This document shows, piece after piece, positions 13,401 to 20,492 of a stretch of DNA of 64,000 nucleotides. The notes beneath the pieces were generated by a model. It saw only the letters and a program-made list of their open reading frames with translations, ran no database searches and was not told where the DNA came from. Source of the DNA: Tritrichomonas musculus (lineage: Eukaryota; Parabasalia; Tritrichomonadida; Tritrichomonadidae); assembly GCA_039105265.1 (NCBI GenBank), contig JAPFFF010000029.1:868001-932000 (forward strand), given 5' to 3'. A program made the position numbers and the translations under genes. Every line of letters starts with the position of its first letter. The first letter of the stretch is position 1.

Positions 13401-16400
13401 ATCTGGGAACAAATGCTCAGCTTTTAATGGATTCTTGCAAATTCACTGGACCAGGCTTGGTGTCTGCACCGCCTGGCATTGAAGAAGAAATAATAAGAGA
13501 ACTAACTAAGGATAACCAGTACTGCATTGCTGTGTTTAATGAGAAGAGTTTCACACTGAACAATTGCACATTCATTGATATAAACGAAGGAGCGATTAAG
13601 TTGAATGTGGATGAGGACACGTCCATCACACAATGCAAATTCACAAATTCATTTAATGAGAAAGAAGAAAGCTTGACCGAAGGAGAAATGAGCGCGATAT
13701 TAATTGAAAAGAATGCTGGTGAGTTTTCAATTGAAGGATGTGAATTCAATAATCTTTACCGAACAGTTGTTTCAAGTGAAAAAGATACAGGAAGCATCGT
13801 CATTCGGAGAAGCACATTCAACAACGATAAGAAAGAAGGTGAAGGAGAGGGAGAAGGTGGCGAGAACGACTTTTCACCAAACTTCATCATTAAAGCTATT
13901 TTTAACAAAGAACTGATCATTGATGATATCAGATCTATTTATAGTGGTGGAATTTACATCAACAACGAGGATAACATCAAAGAAACAATTTCAATCAGCA
14001 ACATAATAATTGAAAGAAGCAAATATGGCATCTACTATGACAGTAGTAATGAAATTATTAATAACATTAAAGAAGTGAAAATTGAGAACTTTTCAATCCA
14101 AGAAGTAAGCAATGCACTGACCATTCAATACGACAACTATGATCTTATCATCAAGAACGGCACAATCAAACATTGCAACAATTTGCTGTTCAACAGCGAG
14201 CACTCAAACGCCAACACAGATCCATTCTCATATGGCCTGATTAATTTTGGATTCTCAGACCGATTATCCATTGCCAACAACAACATCGTCATCAGCCAGG
14301 TCAGCTTTATAGACAACGAGTACCAACTCACAAGCCGTCCCACTGATCAATATGGAAAGTTCATCAAAGGAGGGGGTGGAATTGGCCTCATTTTCACCAA
14401 GAATAAGAAAACAACAGCTTCCGATGTAACTCTTGTTGACATTGAATTTGACGGCTGCTTCTTTGAAGAGAATCGAGTCAGAAAACAGGAAGATGTCAAT
14501 AAGGAATGCAACGGCGGCTGCTTCTATTTCTCAGAGAAAGAGCAGAGCCAAAATGAAGGAATAACATTGAAGTCAATGATCATCAGCAAGTGCCACTTCA
14601 AATTGAATGAAGTTTACGATAACGGTGGTGCATTCTATCTCAATTGTGACCGTTATTTTGAAGAGTTCCATCTCAGTGAAAGCGTACTTGATAGCAACGC
14701 TGTCCTGGGCGACAGTGGATGCATTTACATTGATGGAAGTAACAGCGAATCCCTTAAAATCAGCATTGAAAGCAGCTTATTTATGAACAATTATTGCGAG
14801 AAATCAGCAGGTTGTCTCTACATTGTCACTCAAAATGAAATCAACTTAAAAGATTGCATCTTTGAAAAGAACATTGCTTCGCCTTCGTCCTTCCCTCCTT
14901 CTTATTCAATCCAGAAAGAAACAAAGCACGTAAGCAAAAGAAAACAACTTCGTAATGGTTTAGAGAGTTCTGATGATTTAGGTAATTTTGGCGCTCTTTC
15001 ATTGATTTCTTGTAGCAACAAGTCAACAATAACACTCGATAATTGCACATTTGATGAAAATAAAGCAGCACGAAAGTGTGGCGCTGTTCATCTCCTCCTG
15101 GAGAAGGAGTCAGCAATCGTATCGATTGTCGAGTGCAATTTCACCGGAAATGTTGCAGTGTATGACACTGGAGCTCTTTATTTTGAAGCGAATGCAAACA
15201 GTTCACCGGAATCATCAACGTTGGTGATTGAAAATTCCACTTTTCATAGAAATTTTGCACGCACTGATTACGGCGCTTTATATCTAAGCGCGAGTGATCT
15301 TCAGATGAAGATATCTGTTGTTAAATGCAATTTTACTTCAAATATTATTAGAAAGATCACTAAAGATGAGCAGGACAATCAAACCACATATAACTGTGGC
15401 GCACTTTACATTGAAAGAGTTGGCCCTTCATCGTCTATTTTAATTCACAATTCAAAATTCAGTGGCAACAAAGCAGAAGGTGATTATGGAGCCGTTTTCA
15501 TTCAGAGCAATTACAAATCATCAAAAGTGACTCTTACAAAAACAATCGTTATTTTGAATGAAGCCTTGAAAGATTTCGGAGGAGTTTTCATTGAGACACA
15601 AGGCGAATTGAATATTAATGAATGCCTTTTCATGAACAACACAGCATCAAATATTTCGTTAGAAATGCAAGAAGCAACGGATTCACTCTTGGTTAAAGGA
15701 AGTGGAAACATAAAGATCGAAAATTCACACTTTGTTAAAGGCTCATTCATTGATGAAAAGACGAACTTCCAAGTTTCTCTTTTAAACAAGAACAAAGAAA
15801 TTGAAAGCAACAATATTTTCCTTATTGAACGATGCATGTTTTCTATCATCAATCCATCAACGAGCCAGCTTTATATAGACAATGAGAACCAATATGATGC
15901 CATCAGGATTGATTATTCCTCATTCTCTCACTTTTACACACGTCTTGACACTGAGCAGAAATCTGGCTCTTACAATCCAGTAGACACGCAGAAAGAAGGG
16001 ACAATTATAGAAGACAACTACAATCACCTCTACGTTTCAAAGAATTGCATTGGCGCATTCAATGTAACTGAGAGTTGTTTTGACACACGCGAATACTTGT
16101 TCTATTACAAGAAAAACAACAAAAAAGATAAAGACAGCCCGATGGAGATTCACGATAATTTGACAACTTCGACTGTCGGCATCTCTCTCGATAAAGATTG
16201 CGAGTACCCTTACTACATGGATGTCCTTTTAGACTACATCGGCGAACTAGAAAAAATTAATAGAACAGAAAATATTGTCAATAAGAAATCAAATAAAGTT
16301 CCTCTTATTGTCGGCTTGGTGGTTGGATTTGTGGTTGTAATTGCTATCGTTTTGGTCGTTGTGTTCTTCATCCTTCGTAAGAAAAAGATGGATAAGATTA

Positions 16401-16600
16401 AAGATTTGGAAGATGAAGATGAAATGACTCAAGAAACTGATCAGAATTCTAATTATTCAAAGGTTTGGGCTGACTATCAGTCGCAAATGATGACTCAAGA
16501 GAATCCTCTCTTCACTCAAGCTGGAAAATTGTTGTCTACTCAACCTCAACAAATTAGTGATGACAATTTTGAAGAAACAAAGTGGAAAGATCTTATCTAA
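4466..16600 (+). CDS. Giant Pmp-like beta-helix surface protein (4044 aa)
   Basis: The ORF starts at an ATG followed by a short hydrophobic signal sequence (MFFCFFLPFLSYQ). Nearly all of the protein is C-x-F-x-x-N and G-G-x-x-Y beta-helix repeats. Three low-complexity linkers interrupt the helix: an acidic Ser/Asp/Glu region at residues about 1512-1637, a second acidic Ser/Glu region at about 1992-2107, and 26 copies of SQETDN/SQETNN at 2380-2535. The last two thirds contain two related modules, each opening with YCI-x-V-x-NEKSFTLNNCTF (near 10803 and 13518), which match the start of the partial gene at the left edge. One membrane span (about residues 3945-3970) precedes a basic stop (RKKK) and a tail with ENPLF, an NPxF-type motif of the kind that can act in endocytosis, ending EETKWKDLI. 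It is probably a plasma-membrane adhesin or structural surface protein. The function is inferred from the fold and the anchoring. Confidence 0.88.
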   Translation: MFFCFFLPFLSYQSYIKRPKITSTSTDNLVASQRDSAKHYNLFNQKYEKIFSNKNKLFIASVPFSEPISYHTIEKYQSISLTKCNFNNIEIKTNEPSIIYIKKANLSIEDTNFFKCFSRQNINGVLCHAIYLDENPNHECNITNCTFMNNGDSRSESDKGTIIYSKGVSAIQIEHSKFSSSNEIYSRAIEAHHCKTINLFENTFFKMNGAVFIKSSGNVDIDSCSFDQNRIEAENIGSSLYINLNESLTFRNNTIKNHKDNLSCFISFNKDLRNKRSPPYEGATENIRTVLISETIFENNTCKRNKESGFIGVDIEDKNDAPTRFHIEFSECKFIRNGNTKDEGVAGVFGETGKASIVTFTNCEFESNFAHEKSSLIEIKNGEKVVIEGCRIRNPSASGFLKFESRKNNKLVKAESGDESETEVIIRGNQFLNDNNDSVKNMISINGDSDLGSIDGITMSENEFEKVFLEEDSFMLRMNTNKLNMNNNRIEFSENSKSSEVFKLMNSQMEEINIHSGELENCQTNLRSTKVAKTEIANMHYINSQPTDKSSVLYSTSDEFYCDNCFFVFYALHSTTKSCRAIYLDQFTTAVITNTIFRNCWASDTLEGHGIFCTNPNPETNSLTISSCTFDECGNRRTVVSTENKVVNFINNKITFRLLIDGATGLHVKNTCQLLVDGCTFNNCRQSNNGRQCGGIDYECTTGVDSPNETINIMNTELHYCTGSTCAINLRAKHALPTLDNVTIAHSRSFNYIVNLDVESDSQYYVPGEIVFDNMKFLNLTNIGGVNSILFTRVTPKDHSIIVRNNVWRNISTPSTANDFRTLLLVNQITSHFEFSNSTVDQTLQKSNQPRAFTLYTSSYILHNSSFICSSRANSNAALIPIYSTSSSNKDDVTISSCQIINWKSANPYSFYLQNKKVTYVNNTIYNEEIGISSGIRIDISCKLFVDNCSFIRCGRVNEGGGIYYTHNRHREEVTISNSLFQSCTAYNSGAMKLNLYSAIPIFYNNSFVDIDSKYIVSFVYDLNVIFQKFVIEDSKFIGSSNTDKDGGGSGFWISNARLDDNVYRTTIDFINCSFINNTSPFSGGAYGIGSSYSVKPTALQFIGCDFYGNKCNGGSDGGGAIWLRTSAPCLVQKSRFENNKSASNSKSDGGAIFVSFTSSLFQLDLIDSTFINNSTPHANSAGHAIFATSLNGPILVSGCNFTDNGYDVKQPKAIITTQSQLLIENSSFAFTNKDYSYSRALYVAASSTLIIRDTDFSNFSFHGNQNGYGGSLYYTYSDTRDTETIQIINCNFVNNSADAGIEFYLQIYSEPLIQNCTFINKYITNDLIVFDYFKGMKGNKDAILFDQVHCINCSFNGNKVISIIDNGIINTMNDLYLKQCKFIGNEELAFASLKDPKLTLNGTLFQQNKIENHLFLVNSGEETLVSNCTFRSNQYYSANELVKNEVASFVINQSSEFRIHSTVFEEENIQSDPRMIKNSFILKVNTDLVISNVSFINCSSFRYAIFLYFNESEIYEDEIEEEESSFASSDDDSMYSSLSSFASSDDDSMYSSLSSFDDQSESGMSDSMSDEDSSYLSSNSGDDESGSSVSDSDEIESDSSISLSDEDSDSDSGGSESDYSSFSSEEASSEEYSVEPLSTIFSFVNSRVDNSGTVFITKRTNKIVVVNSTIKNTLNGLFYTPKTEPPIKPIEFIHIENNTFDMMRNCSCSIKSVSDIRIRNNTIKNCKNDETSENPNFYVSIEKEGKKELNIEDFRFINNEMHNENDQRTVNGGGIGLVIELPRQRENDEDIFINFIDCEFINNKATYYGGGYAFLKKEELSHKHIIMKFFRCTFEGNECSQEKGGALYIECDSIEIDECIFNSNSKGVKSTGTEIASLEDRSVVCIRKISHKDIKITDSSFYDNEGQSISISDSSTNVSITGCSFTSNKATTNITSIIQISIEFECNFSNNYFKLNEGYVLNITAKENIDIEDCTFESNRHMLIKEDVKNPDDEQESSSLFESESISESEASSELGSESEISPESFSETTQDSDMESDSEISSLSESEASEGSDSEIVTESDSLSESESESESISDVESASVSESVSDSGASVLESDATEREEIKSKRAGNHYCIIVKNEKSFTLNNCTFINTIEGAIKLEVSEDTSITNCEFRNSEIEKEESLTEGEMSTILIEKNAGEFSIEGCEFNNLYRTVVSSEKDTGSIVIRRSTFNNDKKEGEGEGEGVENDFPPNFIIKAIFNKELIIDDIRSIYSGGIYINNEDNIKETISISNIIIERSKYGIYYDSKDDEDPKYLKSLRIENFTIKGASNALRIKYDKYDLIMNNGTIENCHNLLFKNINSSPETFGLLNFVFSDPPDVTGGTEGSDSSQTSSGTDGSQETDNSQETDNSQETDNSQETDNSQETNNSQETDNSQETDNSQETDNSQETNNSQETNNSQETDNSQETNNSQETDNSQETNNSQETNNSQETDNSQETNNSQETNNSQETDNSQETNNSQETNNSQETNNSQETNNSQETDNSQETDNSQETNNSQQTAGTKETKEFTERENKIIFYMINFISNIYEPIASGTDENSIYHRGGGGIGLVFTEEKTTSTSTLTKRGIEVEFEECRFEGNQVRRGSESEPANQDECDGGSIYFSEDTNEGATLKSLIINRCEFKSNKATNNGGAIYLHGGQQLEKFHVTNSEFDDNKCNKASGAIYIITESEIALKDCIFTKNSASASQESESTSLTDCNCGSLYLVTKEHCPSASISNCTFNSNKASNDFGALYLEVAEKYSPITLNNCTFASNEAGGRGGAIGLDSTASESFMFSITDCIFESNSAKVESGGIYARNKGSLTIDSCKFTNNKAAFKEATDGQEPGDSEEIAARILEDENQKGNCGALYLASSEASSIMTVVDCIFEGNKAEGKGGAVYLDADSVDSSFAIAGCTFNNNEAEAGYNAIYLDSKGLGSSISINGSDFKSTSEKQKNGIVYLGTNAQLLMDSCKFTGPGLVSAPPGIEEEIIRELTKDNQYCIAVFNEKSFTLNNCTFIDINEGAIKLNVDEDTSITQCKFTNSFNEKEESLTEGEMSAILIEKNAGEFSIEGCEFNNLYRTVVSSEKDTGSIVIRRSTFNNDKKEGEGEGEGGENDFSPNFIIKAIFNKELIIDDIRSIYSGGIYINNEDNIKETISISNIIIERSKYGIYYDSSNEIINNIKEVKIENFSIQEVSNALTIQYDNYDLIIKNGTIKHCNNLLFNSEHSNANTDPFSYGLINFGFSDRLSIANNNIVISQVSFIDNEYQLTSRPTDQYGKFIKGGGGIGLIFTKNKKTTASDVTLVDIEFDGCFFEENRVRKQEDVNKECNGGCFYFSEKEQSQNEGITLKSMIISKCHFKLNEVYDNGGAFYLNCDRYFEEFHLSESVLDSNAVLGDSGCIYIDGSNSESLKISIESSLFMNNYCEKSAGCLYIVTQNEINLKDCIFEKNIASPSSFPPSYSIQKETKHVSKRKQLRNGLESSDDLGNFGALSLISCSNKSTITLDNCTFDENKAARKCGAVHLLLEKESAIVSIVECNFTGNVAVYDTGALYFEANANSSPESSTLVIENSTFHRNFARTDYGALYLSASDLQMKISVVKCNFTSNIIRKITKDEQDNQTTYNCGALYIERVGPSSSILIHNSKFSGNKAEGDYGAVFIQSNYKSSKVTLTKTIVILNEALKDFGGVFIETQGELNINECLFMNNTASNISLEMQEATDSLLVKGSGNIKIENSHFVKGSFIDEKTNFQVSLLNKNKEIESNNIFLIERCMFSIINPSTSQLYIDNENQYDAIRIDYSSFSHFYTRLDTEQKSGSYNPVDTQKEGTIIEDNYNHLYVSKNCIGAFNVTESCFDTREYLFYYKKNNKKDKDSPMEIHDNLTTSTVGISLDKDCEYPYYMDVLLDYIGELEKINRTENIVNKKSNKVPLIVGLVVGFVVVIAIVLVVVFFILRKKKMDKIKDLEDEDEMTQETDQNSNYSKVWADYQSQMMTQENPLFTQAGKLLSTQPQQISDDNFEETKWKDLI
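9041..9130 (+). repeat. Exact tandem duplication, 2 x 45 bases, in acidic linker
   Basis: Two identical 45-base units lie head to tail at 9041-9085 and 9086-9130 and begin TCATTTGCATCATCTGATGA. They encode a Ser/Asp-rich peptide in the first acidic linker of the giant Pmp-like protein. The lack of any difference suggests a recent slip or duplication. Confidence 0.9.
10967..11535 (+). repeat. Shared Pmp block, copy 2 of 3
   Basis: This block inside the giant gene is near-identical to 264-832 of the neighbouring gene. The SQET minisatellite begins shortly after its right edge. Confidence 0.85.
11603..12070 (+). repeat. 18-base minisatellite, 26 copies (SQETDN/SQETNN)
   Basis: The unit TCACAAGAAACAGATAAT, or the same with AAATAAT at its end, repeats 26 times in frame, followed by one degenerate unit. 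D and N variants at one codon are interspersed, so the array grew by repeated duplication of mixed blocks. It encodes a hydrophilic linker between two beta-helix modules. The partial gene at the left edge has no such array at the matching place (after 835). Confidence 0.97.
13682..14041 (+). repeat. Shared Pmp block, copy 3 of 3 (shorter)
   Basis: This second copy inside the giant gene is near-identical to the first 360 bases of the other two blocks. At 14041, right after the codons for IYYD, it changes abruptly to a diverged version. Confidence 0.85.
15675..15877 (+). repeat. 203-base block identical to 2383-2585
   Basis: By eye every base of this 203-base stretch matches 2383-2585 of the neighbouring Pmp-like gene, while the flanks on both sides have diverged. 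It encodes the last beta-helix turns before the membrane-proximal region. A perfect match inside diverged flanks indicates recent conversion between the two genes. Confidence 0.88.
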
Positions 16601-17078
16601 TTGTTAATCATAATTGTTTGATAATTTAATATATAGATTTTAATCTATAGGTTTTTTTTTTTTTAATTTAATTAAAATAATTACTAAAGTTTATTTATTT
16701 ATTACTTTTACATATATGTATATAGACTTTTTTCTATCTTCATTCTTCTATTTATAATATTGAAAAGTTCAATTGTATTTTTTTTTTTGATAATATCTTT
16801 GTTGACATAGAAATTTATGCATGATGTTGAAATTATAGTCATGAAAATCTTTATTTTAGCTATTTTTGCTAACAAAAAAAAGAAATCTGGAATAATTCAT
16901 TTCCATAAAAAGTTAAAAACTAAAGTAAAAATTATTAGATTTCAAAATTTGGCTTTAAAAATATATAGGCTAATGAAGGATAATGCTTATTAATGCAATT
17001 TGATACTCTAAAAAAGAAATGAATTTAAAAGGACAAATAACTTCTCAATTTTTTATTTGGTACCAATTAAAAATTTAA
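16601..17078. other. AT-rich intergenic spacer
   Basis: About 480 bases of AT-rich sequence with several T and A runs lie between the Pmp-like gene and the helicase gene. I see no ORF, RNA gene or repeat here. Confidence 0.6.
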
Positions 17079-18749
17079 ATGGACGATCCTGTTATTACAT
17101 TTGTACCAAAATCAAGACGAGGTAATCATCCATTAACTAAAACTAAAAAACAAGATAAACCAAAAAAAGTAATTGCAAAAAAAGATATTCCAGCACAACA
17201 ACGAAAAATAATTTATGATCATTATACAGGAGAAGCACCAAAAACCTTTCGCAATATTACTTTTGCTCATTCAATGAGATGGAATAAAAAAGAAGACACA
17301 TTATATGATTTTAGAGATACTAAAGAAGTAATATATAAGCCATCAAGTCGAAAATGGGAAAATGAAGACGACGATTTTGAACGACCTTCATCAAGACCAT
17401 TCAGTAAAAGAAATTTCTTTCCAGAAGCACGCCAAAGTCGATTATGGAGAGCAGAAAATCAAGTTCATTTAAGTTCCAGAAAACGAGTTGATGTTCCTCC
17501 ATTAACAGAATGGGGAGGATGCTATTCCAATGGTAATAGTGTTCTTCCAAGAGAACTTGCTGTTTTACTTAGAGAATATTATGATCATCCGCTTCCAGTT
17601 CAAGCTCAGTGTATTCCACTCGTTTTAGCAAATCATGATATCATTGGGATCTCACAAACAGGATCTGGTAAAACTCTCGCCTATGCAATACCAATAATCG
17701 CAACAGCAATCAATACACTCAATGACAGAAATTCAGGCTATGATCCTACTGCAGGACCCATAGGACTAATATTAGTTCCATCACACGAATTAGCTGAACA
17801 AGTGGAAAAAGTAATCAGACCATTTTGTGAGCCCATTGGAATCAAGACGGAGAGTATTGTTGGTGGAATGTCAATCACTGATCAAGCAATATCATTAAGT
17901 CATGGCTCTCACATTATTGTCGCAACTCCAGGACGTTTAAACGATCTTCTCGAAAGACAATTCCTAGTTATTAGCCATTGTATCATAGTAGCTTTAGATG
18001 AAGCTGATAAAATGGTAGATAAAAGTTTGGCACCTCAAATTGCTTCGATCATTTCGCAAACAGCTGAAAACCGTCGTTTAGTTATGTTTAGTGCTACGAT
18101 GCCAGCTGCCGTATTATCAATTGTTGATAAATTTTTCGAACAAAATGTTGTTACAGTTCGTGTTGGTGACGTTCATGATGCGTCCGAAAAAATTCGCCAA
18201 GTTATATATTACGTTTCTGCCAAACAGAAAAAAGGAATGCTGGACGAAATGCTTCATGGTATGAAAGCTCCAATCATTATATTTACAAATTCCAAGGATT
18301 CGGCCGAAGAACTCGCTAATTTCCTCGGTTACAAAGGTTTTCGTATTGCTACAATTCACTCCGGAAAATCTCAAAAAGATCGAGAAGCAGTCATTAATGC
18401 AGTTATCGATGAACTTATTGACGTTGTCGTTTCAACAGATGTAATGGCCAGAGGTATTGATATTGAAAAAGTAGAAAATGTTATTAATTATGAAATGCCA
18501 ACAGATATCACAGTTTATATCCACAGAATTGGTAGAACTGGAAGAGGTGAACAACTTGGTGTTGCTACTTCTTTTGTAACTCCAGAAGATACCGAAATCA
18601 TGTATGATTTAGTCAAACACCTGAAAAGAAACAATTTCCATATTCCTGATGGTCTTATGAACAATCCAGCTTCAAAGAAAAGACCTGATGATGATCAAAT
18701 AGCTCAATTTATTCAAGAAGAGCAAGAGCCTGATTCTGATGAGCCATGA
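17079..18749 (+). CDS. PRP28: DEAD-box RNA helicase, Prp28/DDX23-like
   Basis: This is a two-domain DEAD-box ATPase of 556 residues. Visible motifs are the Q motif around residue 170 (PVQAQCIP), motif I SQTGSGKT at 192, DEAD at 307, SAT at about 338 and HRIGRTGRG at 482. The N-terminal region has a W-x-x-x-EDT-x-x-D pattern, and the core has GGMSITDQA, VATPGRL, ERQFLVISH, MPAAV and APIIIF. These resemble Prp28/DDX23 more than other spliceosomal DEAD proteins such as Prp5 or DDX42. Prp28 acts in the nucleus and removes U1 snRNP from the 5' splice site as U4/U6.U5 joins. The Arg-Ser-rich N-terminus of animal DDX23 is absent. The helicase call is certain. The Prp28 assignment is from remembered motif similarity. 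Confidence 0.85.
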   Translation: MDDPVITFVPKSRRGNHPLTKTKKQDKPKKVIAKKDIPAQQRKIIYDHYTGEAPKTFRNITFAHSMRWNKKEDTLYDFRDTKEVIYKPSSRKWENEDDDFERPSSRPFSKRNFFPEARQSRLWRAENQVHLSSRKRVDVPPLTEWGGCYSNGNSVLPRELAVLLREYYDHPLPVQAQCIPLVLANHDIIGISQTGSGKTLAYAIPIIATAINTLNDRNSGYDPTAGPIGLILVPSHELAEQVEKVIRPFCEPIGIKTESIVGGMSITDQAISLSHGSHIIVATPGRLNDLLERQFLVISHCIIVALDEADKMVDKSLAPQIASIISQTAENRRLVMFSATMPAAVLSIVDKFFEQNVVTVRVGDVHDASEKIRQVIYYVSAKQKKGMLDEMLHGMKAPIIIFTNSKDSAEELANFLGYKGFRIATIHSGKSQKDREAVINAVIDELIDVVVSTDVMARGIDIEKVENVINYEMPTDITVYIHRIGRTGRGEQLGVATSFVTPEDTEIMYDLVKHLKRNNFHIPDGLMNNPASKKRPDDDQIAQFIQEEQEPDSDEP

Positions 18750-19264
18750 TATTTTATTTTTGTAAGTGTATGTTTTGTTTTTCTCAATTTTTTTTATATA
18801 AATTATATTTTCCTTATATACCATTTACCTTTTCAAGGGATTTTACCAATCTTATCATTACCTTCTTAAATTACATTTCAATTAAAATGCATATTCTATT
18901 TTGCGCATGAAAAATGCATTCGATTCTTTATGATAAATGTAATTCTTCTTTTTGTTCTTTTCAAAAATTCAATTTTTTTTTAATCATTCAATATTTTTTT
19001 TCTTAGAAAAAACAATCTTTAAAAAATTTAATTTATAATTGCCATGAATTAAGAAATAAATATGAGAACTTTCCTTTTTTAAAAACTTGAAAATATTTAA
19101 TCATGATAATACATAATTTTTAAAGAAAGTTATTGTAAAAGAGAGAGAGAGGAGGAGAGAAAAATATCAAACACAAAAATAACAATTTTAATAATTATTT
19201 ATTAAATAACAACAATAATAATGAGAAGACGATACATGATAGAAGACAAAATAATTATATATTG
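18750..19264. other. Spacer between convergent genes
   Basis: This AT-rich stretch separates the 3' ends of two convergent genes. It holds a purine tract of GA repeats near 19140-19162 and several homopolymer runs. I see no gene. It probably carries the polyadenylation signals of both neighbours. Confidence 0.55.
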
Positions 19265-20308
19265 TTATGAATCTGAATCACCTGAGGATGAAGTATTATC
19301 CATATCTGAAGAATCTGCTGTATCAGTATCATTATCACTAGAAGTATCACTTCCAACAGTGAATCTCTTCGAAAGCAGATCTTCAAATTTCTTGGACTCA
19401 TTTTTCAATATTTTAATTTGCTCTTCTGATGGCATCTGGAAATTTTGATACATTCTTTTGACAGATTGCTCCTTGCCTTTGGCTTCTTTAACAACAGCTT
19501 CTATTCTTCTTAGAACAGGAGTATCAATGTCTGAAAAAGGAATAATATTCTCTTGAGTTAGATCAAGATTCAGTGAATCTTTCAAAATATCGATAACATC
19601 ACCAAGAAGAGCTGGAATAAGTTCATCGATCTTTTTTGCAAGTTTCTGCTTCTCATCAGCAGTTAAGTTTTCATTTAAACGCTCGTTAACCTCAATTGGT
19701 TTACGAATATTTTGAACAACTCTTTTTTCTTTAATGCGCCTTGGCTTTTCTTGAACTATTTGATGGATTACAGGATGATCTGGAAATTTAAATGAATCTA
19801 ACTGCATGGAGTCTATTGACGATTTGGCTTCATCTCTTAGCTCTAAAGCTCGTAATGCATCATCTATTTTGTTTCCAAATAAAGAATTGTGTAAATTCCA
19901 TATTTCATTAAAATCACTTTGAAGCTTCAACGAATATTGAACAATTGGAGAATTCCTGTCATTATATTGGATACAATTTTCTCCTATTAAGTCAACATCT
20001 TTTTTAAAAGAATTTAGATCATTATACTGGTTTTTGTTTAGCTTTTCACGTATCTTATAGAAATCCATTGGATGCTTTATAACTTGAGCATAATTTTCAT
20101 CTCTATCATCTATCATTTTGAACTTATCTTCATAATCTCTTTTCATTAAATAATCTAAATACAAATACCCCAATCTCACGAAAAGTGGTTGTCGATTTTT
20201 TCTATTTCCACCCATGCTAAAAGATAGAGGAGGTAATGATTCCTTTGAACGTTTTCTGTATTCATTTGCTTCAAAAGTAAAAGACAAATGAGGTTTTGTT
20301 GAACTCAT
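19265..20308 (-). CDS. BET-type bromodomain protein
   Basis: The 347-residue protein has one bromodomain at about residues 43-145, with the ZA-loop pattern V-I-x-x-PMDF and the acetyl-lysine-binding Asn in CIQYND (N116). An extra-terminal (NET) domain follows at about 214-285, with LTADEKQKLAKKIDEL and a long helix. The tail is Ser/Asp-rich and acidic. A bromodomain plus NET order is the mark of the BET family, which reads acetylated histones and recruits transcription machinery. Animal and yeast BET proteins usually have two bromodomains, and a single one is common in plants and protists. Expected location is the nucleus. The start is the first ATG of the frame. Confidence 0.88.
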   Translation of the reverse strand: MSSTKPHLSFTFEANEYRKRSKESLPPLSFSMGGNRKNRQPLFVRLGYLYLDYLMKRDYEDKFKMIDDRDENYAQVIKHPMDFYKIREKLNKNQYNDLNSFKKDVDLIGENCIQYNDRNSPIVQYSLKLQSDFNEIWNLHNSLFGNKIDDALRALELRDEAKSSIDSMQLDSFKFPDHPVIHQIVQEKPRRIKEKRVVQNIRKPIEVNERLNENLTADEKQKLAKKIDELIPALLGDVIDILKDSLNLDLTQENIIPFSDIDTPVLRRIEAVVKEAKGKEQSVKRMYQNFQMPSEEQIKILKNESKKFEDLLSKRFTVGSDTSSDNDTDTADSSDMDNTSSSGDSDS

Positions 20309-20492
20309 TTAGATTAATTCAAATCGTTCAACCATATAAAACAACAAAAAGTTTAAAATTTTATCGACAAAAATCACCTTTTTTTTATCAAACAGCAAAA
20401 TATAATGAAATGAAAGCATCAATATACTCGAATGATATTTAAAAATGATTAAAAAAAATTAAAGGATAATTCTTTCCCTCTATGAAATTTAT

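Noticed and set aside
19221-19448. Plus-strand ORF opposite the bromodomain gene's acidic tail
   Set aside because: It lies antisense to the Ser/Asp-rich tail, with no support of its own.
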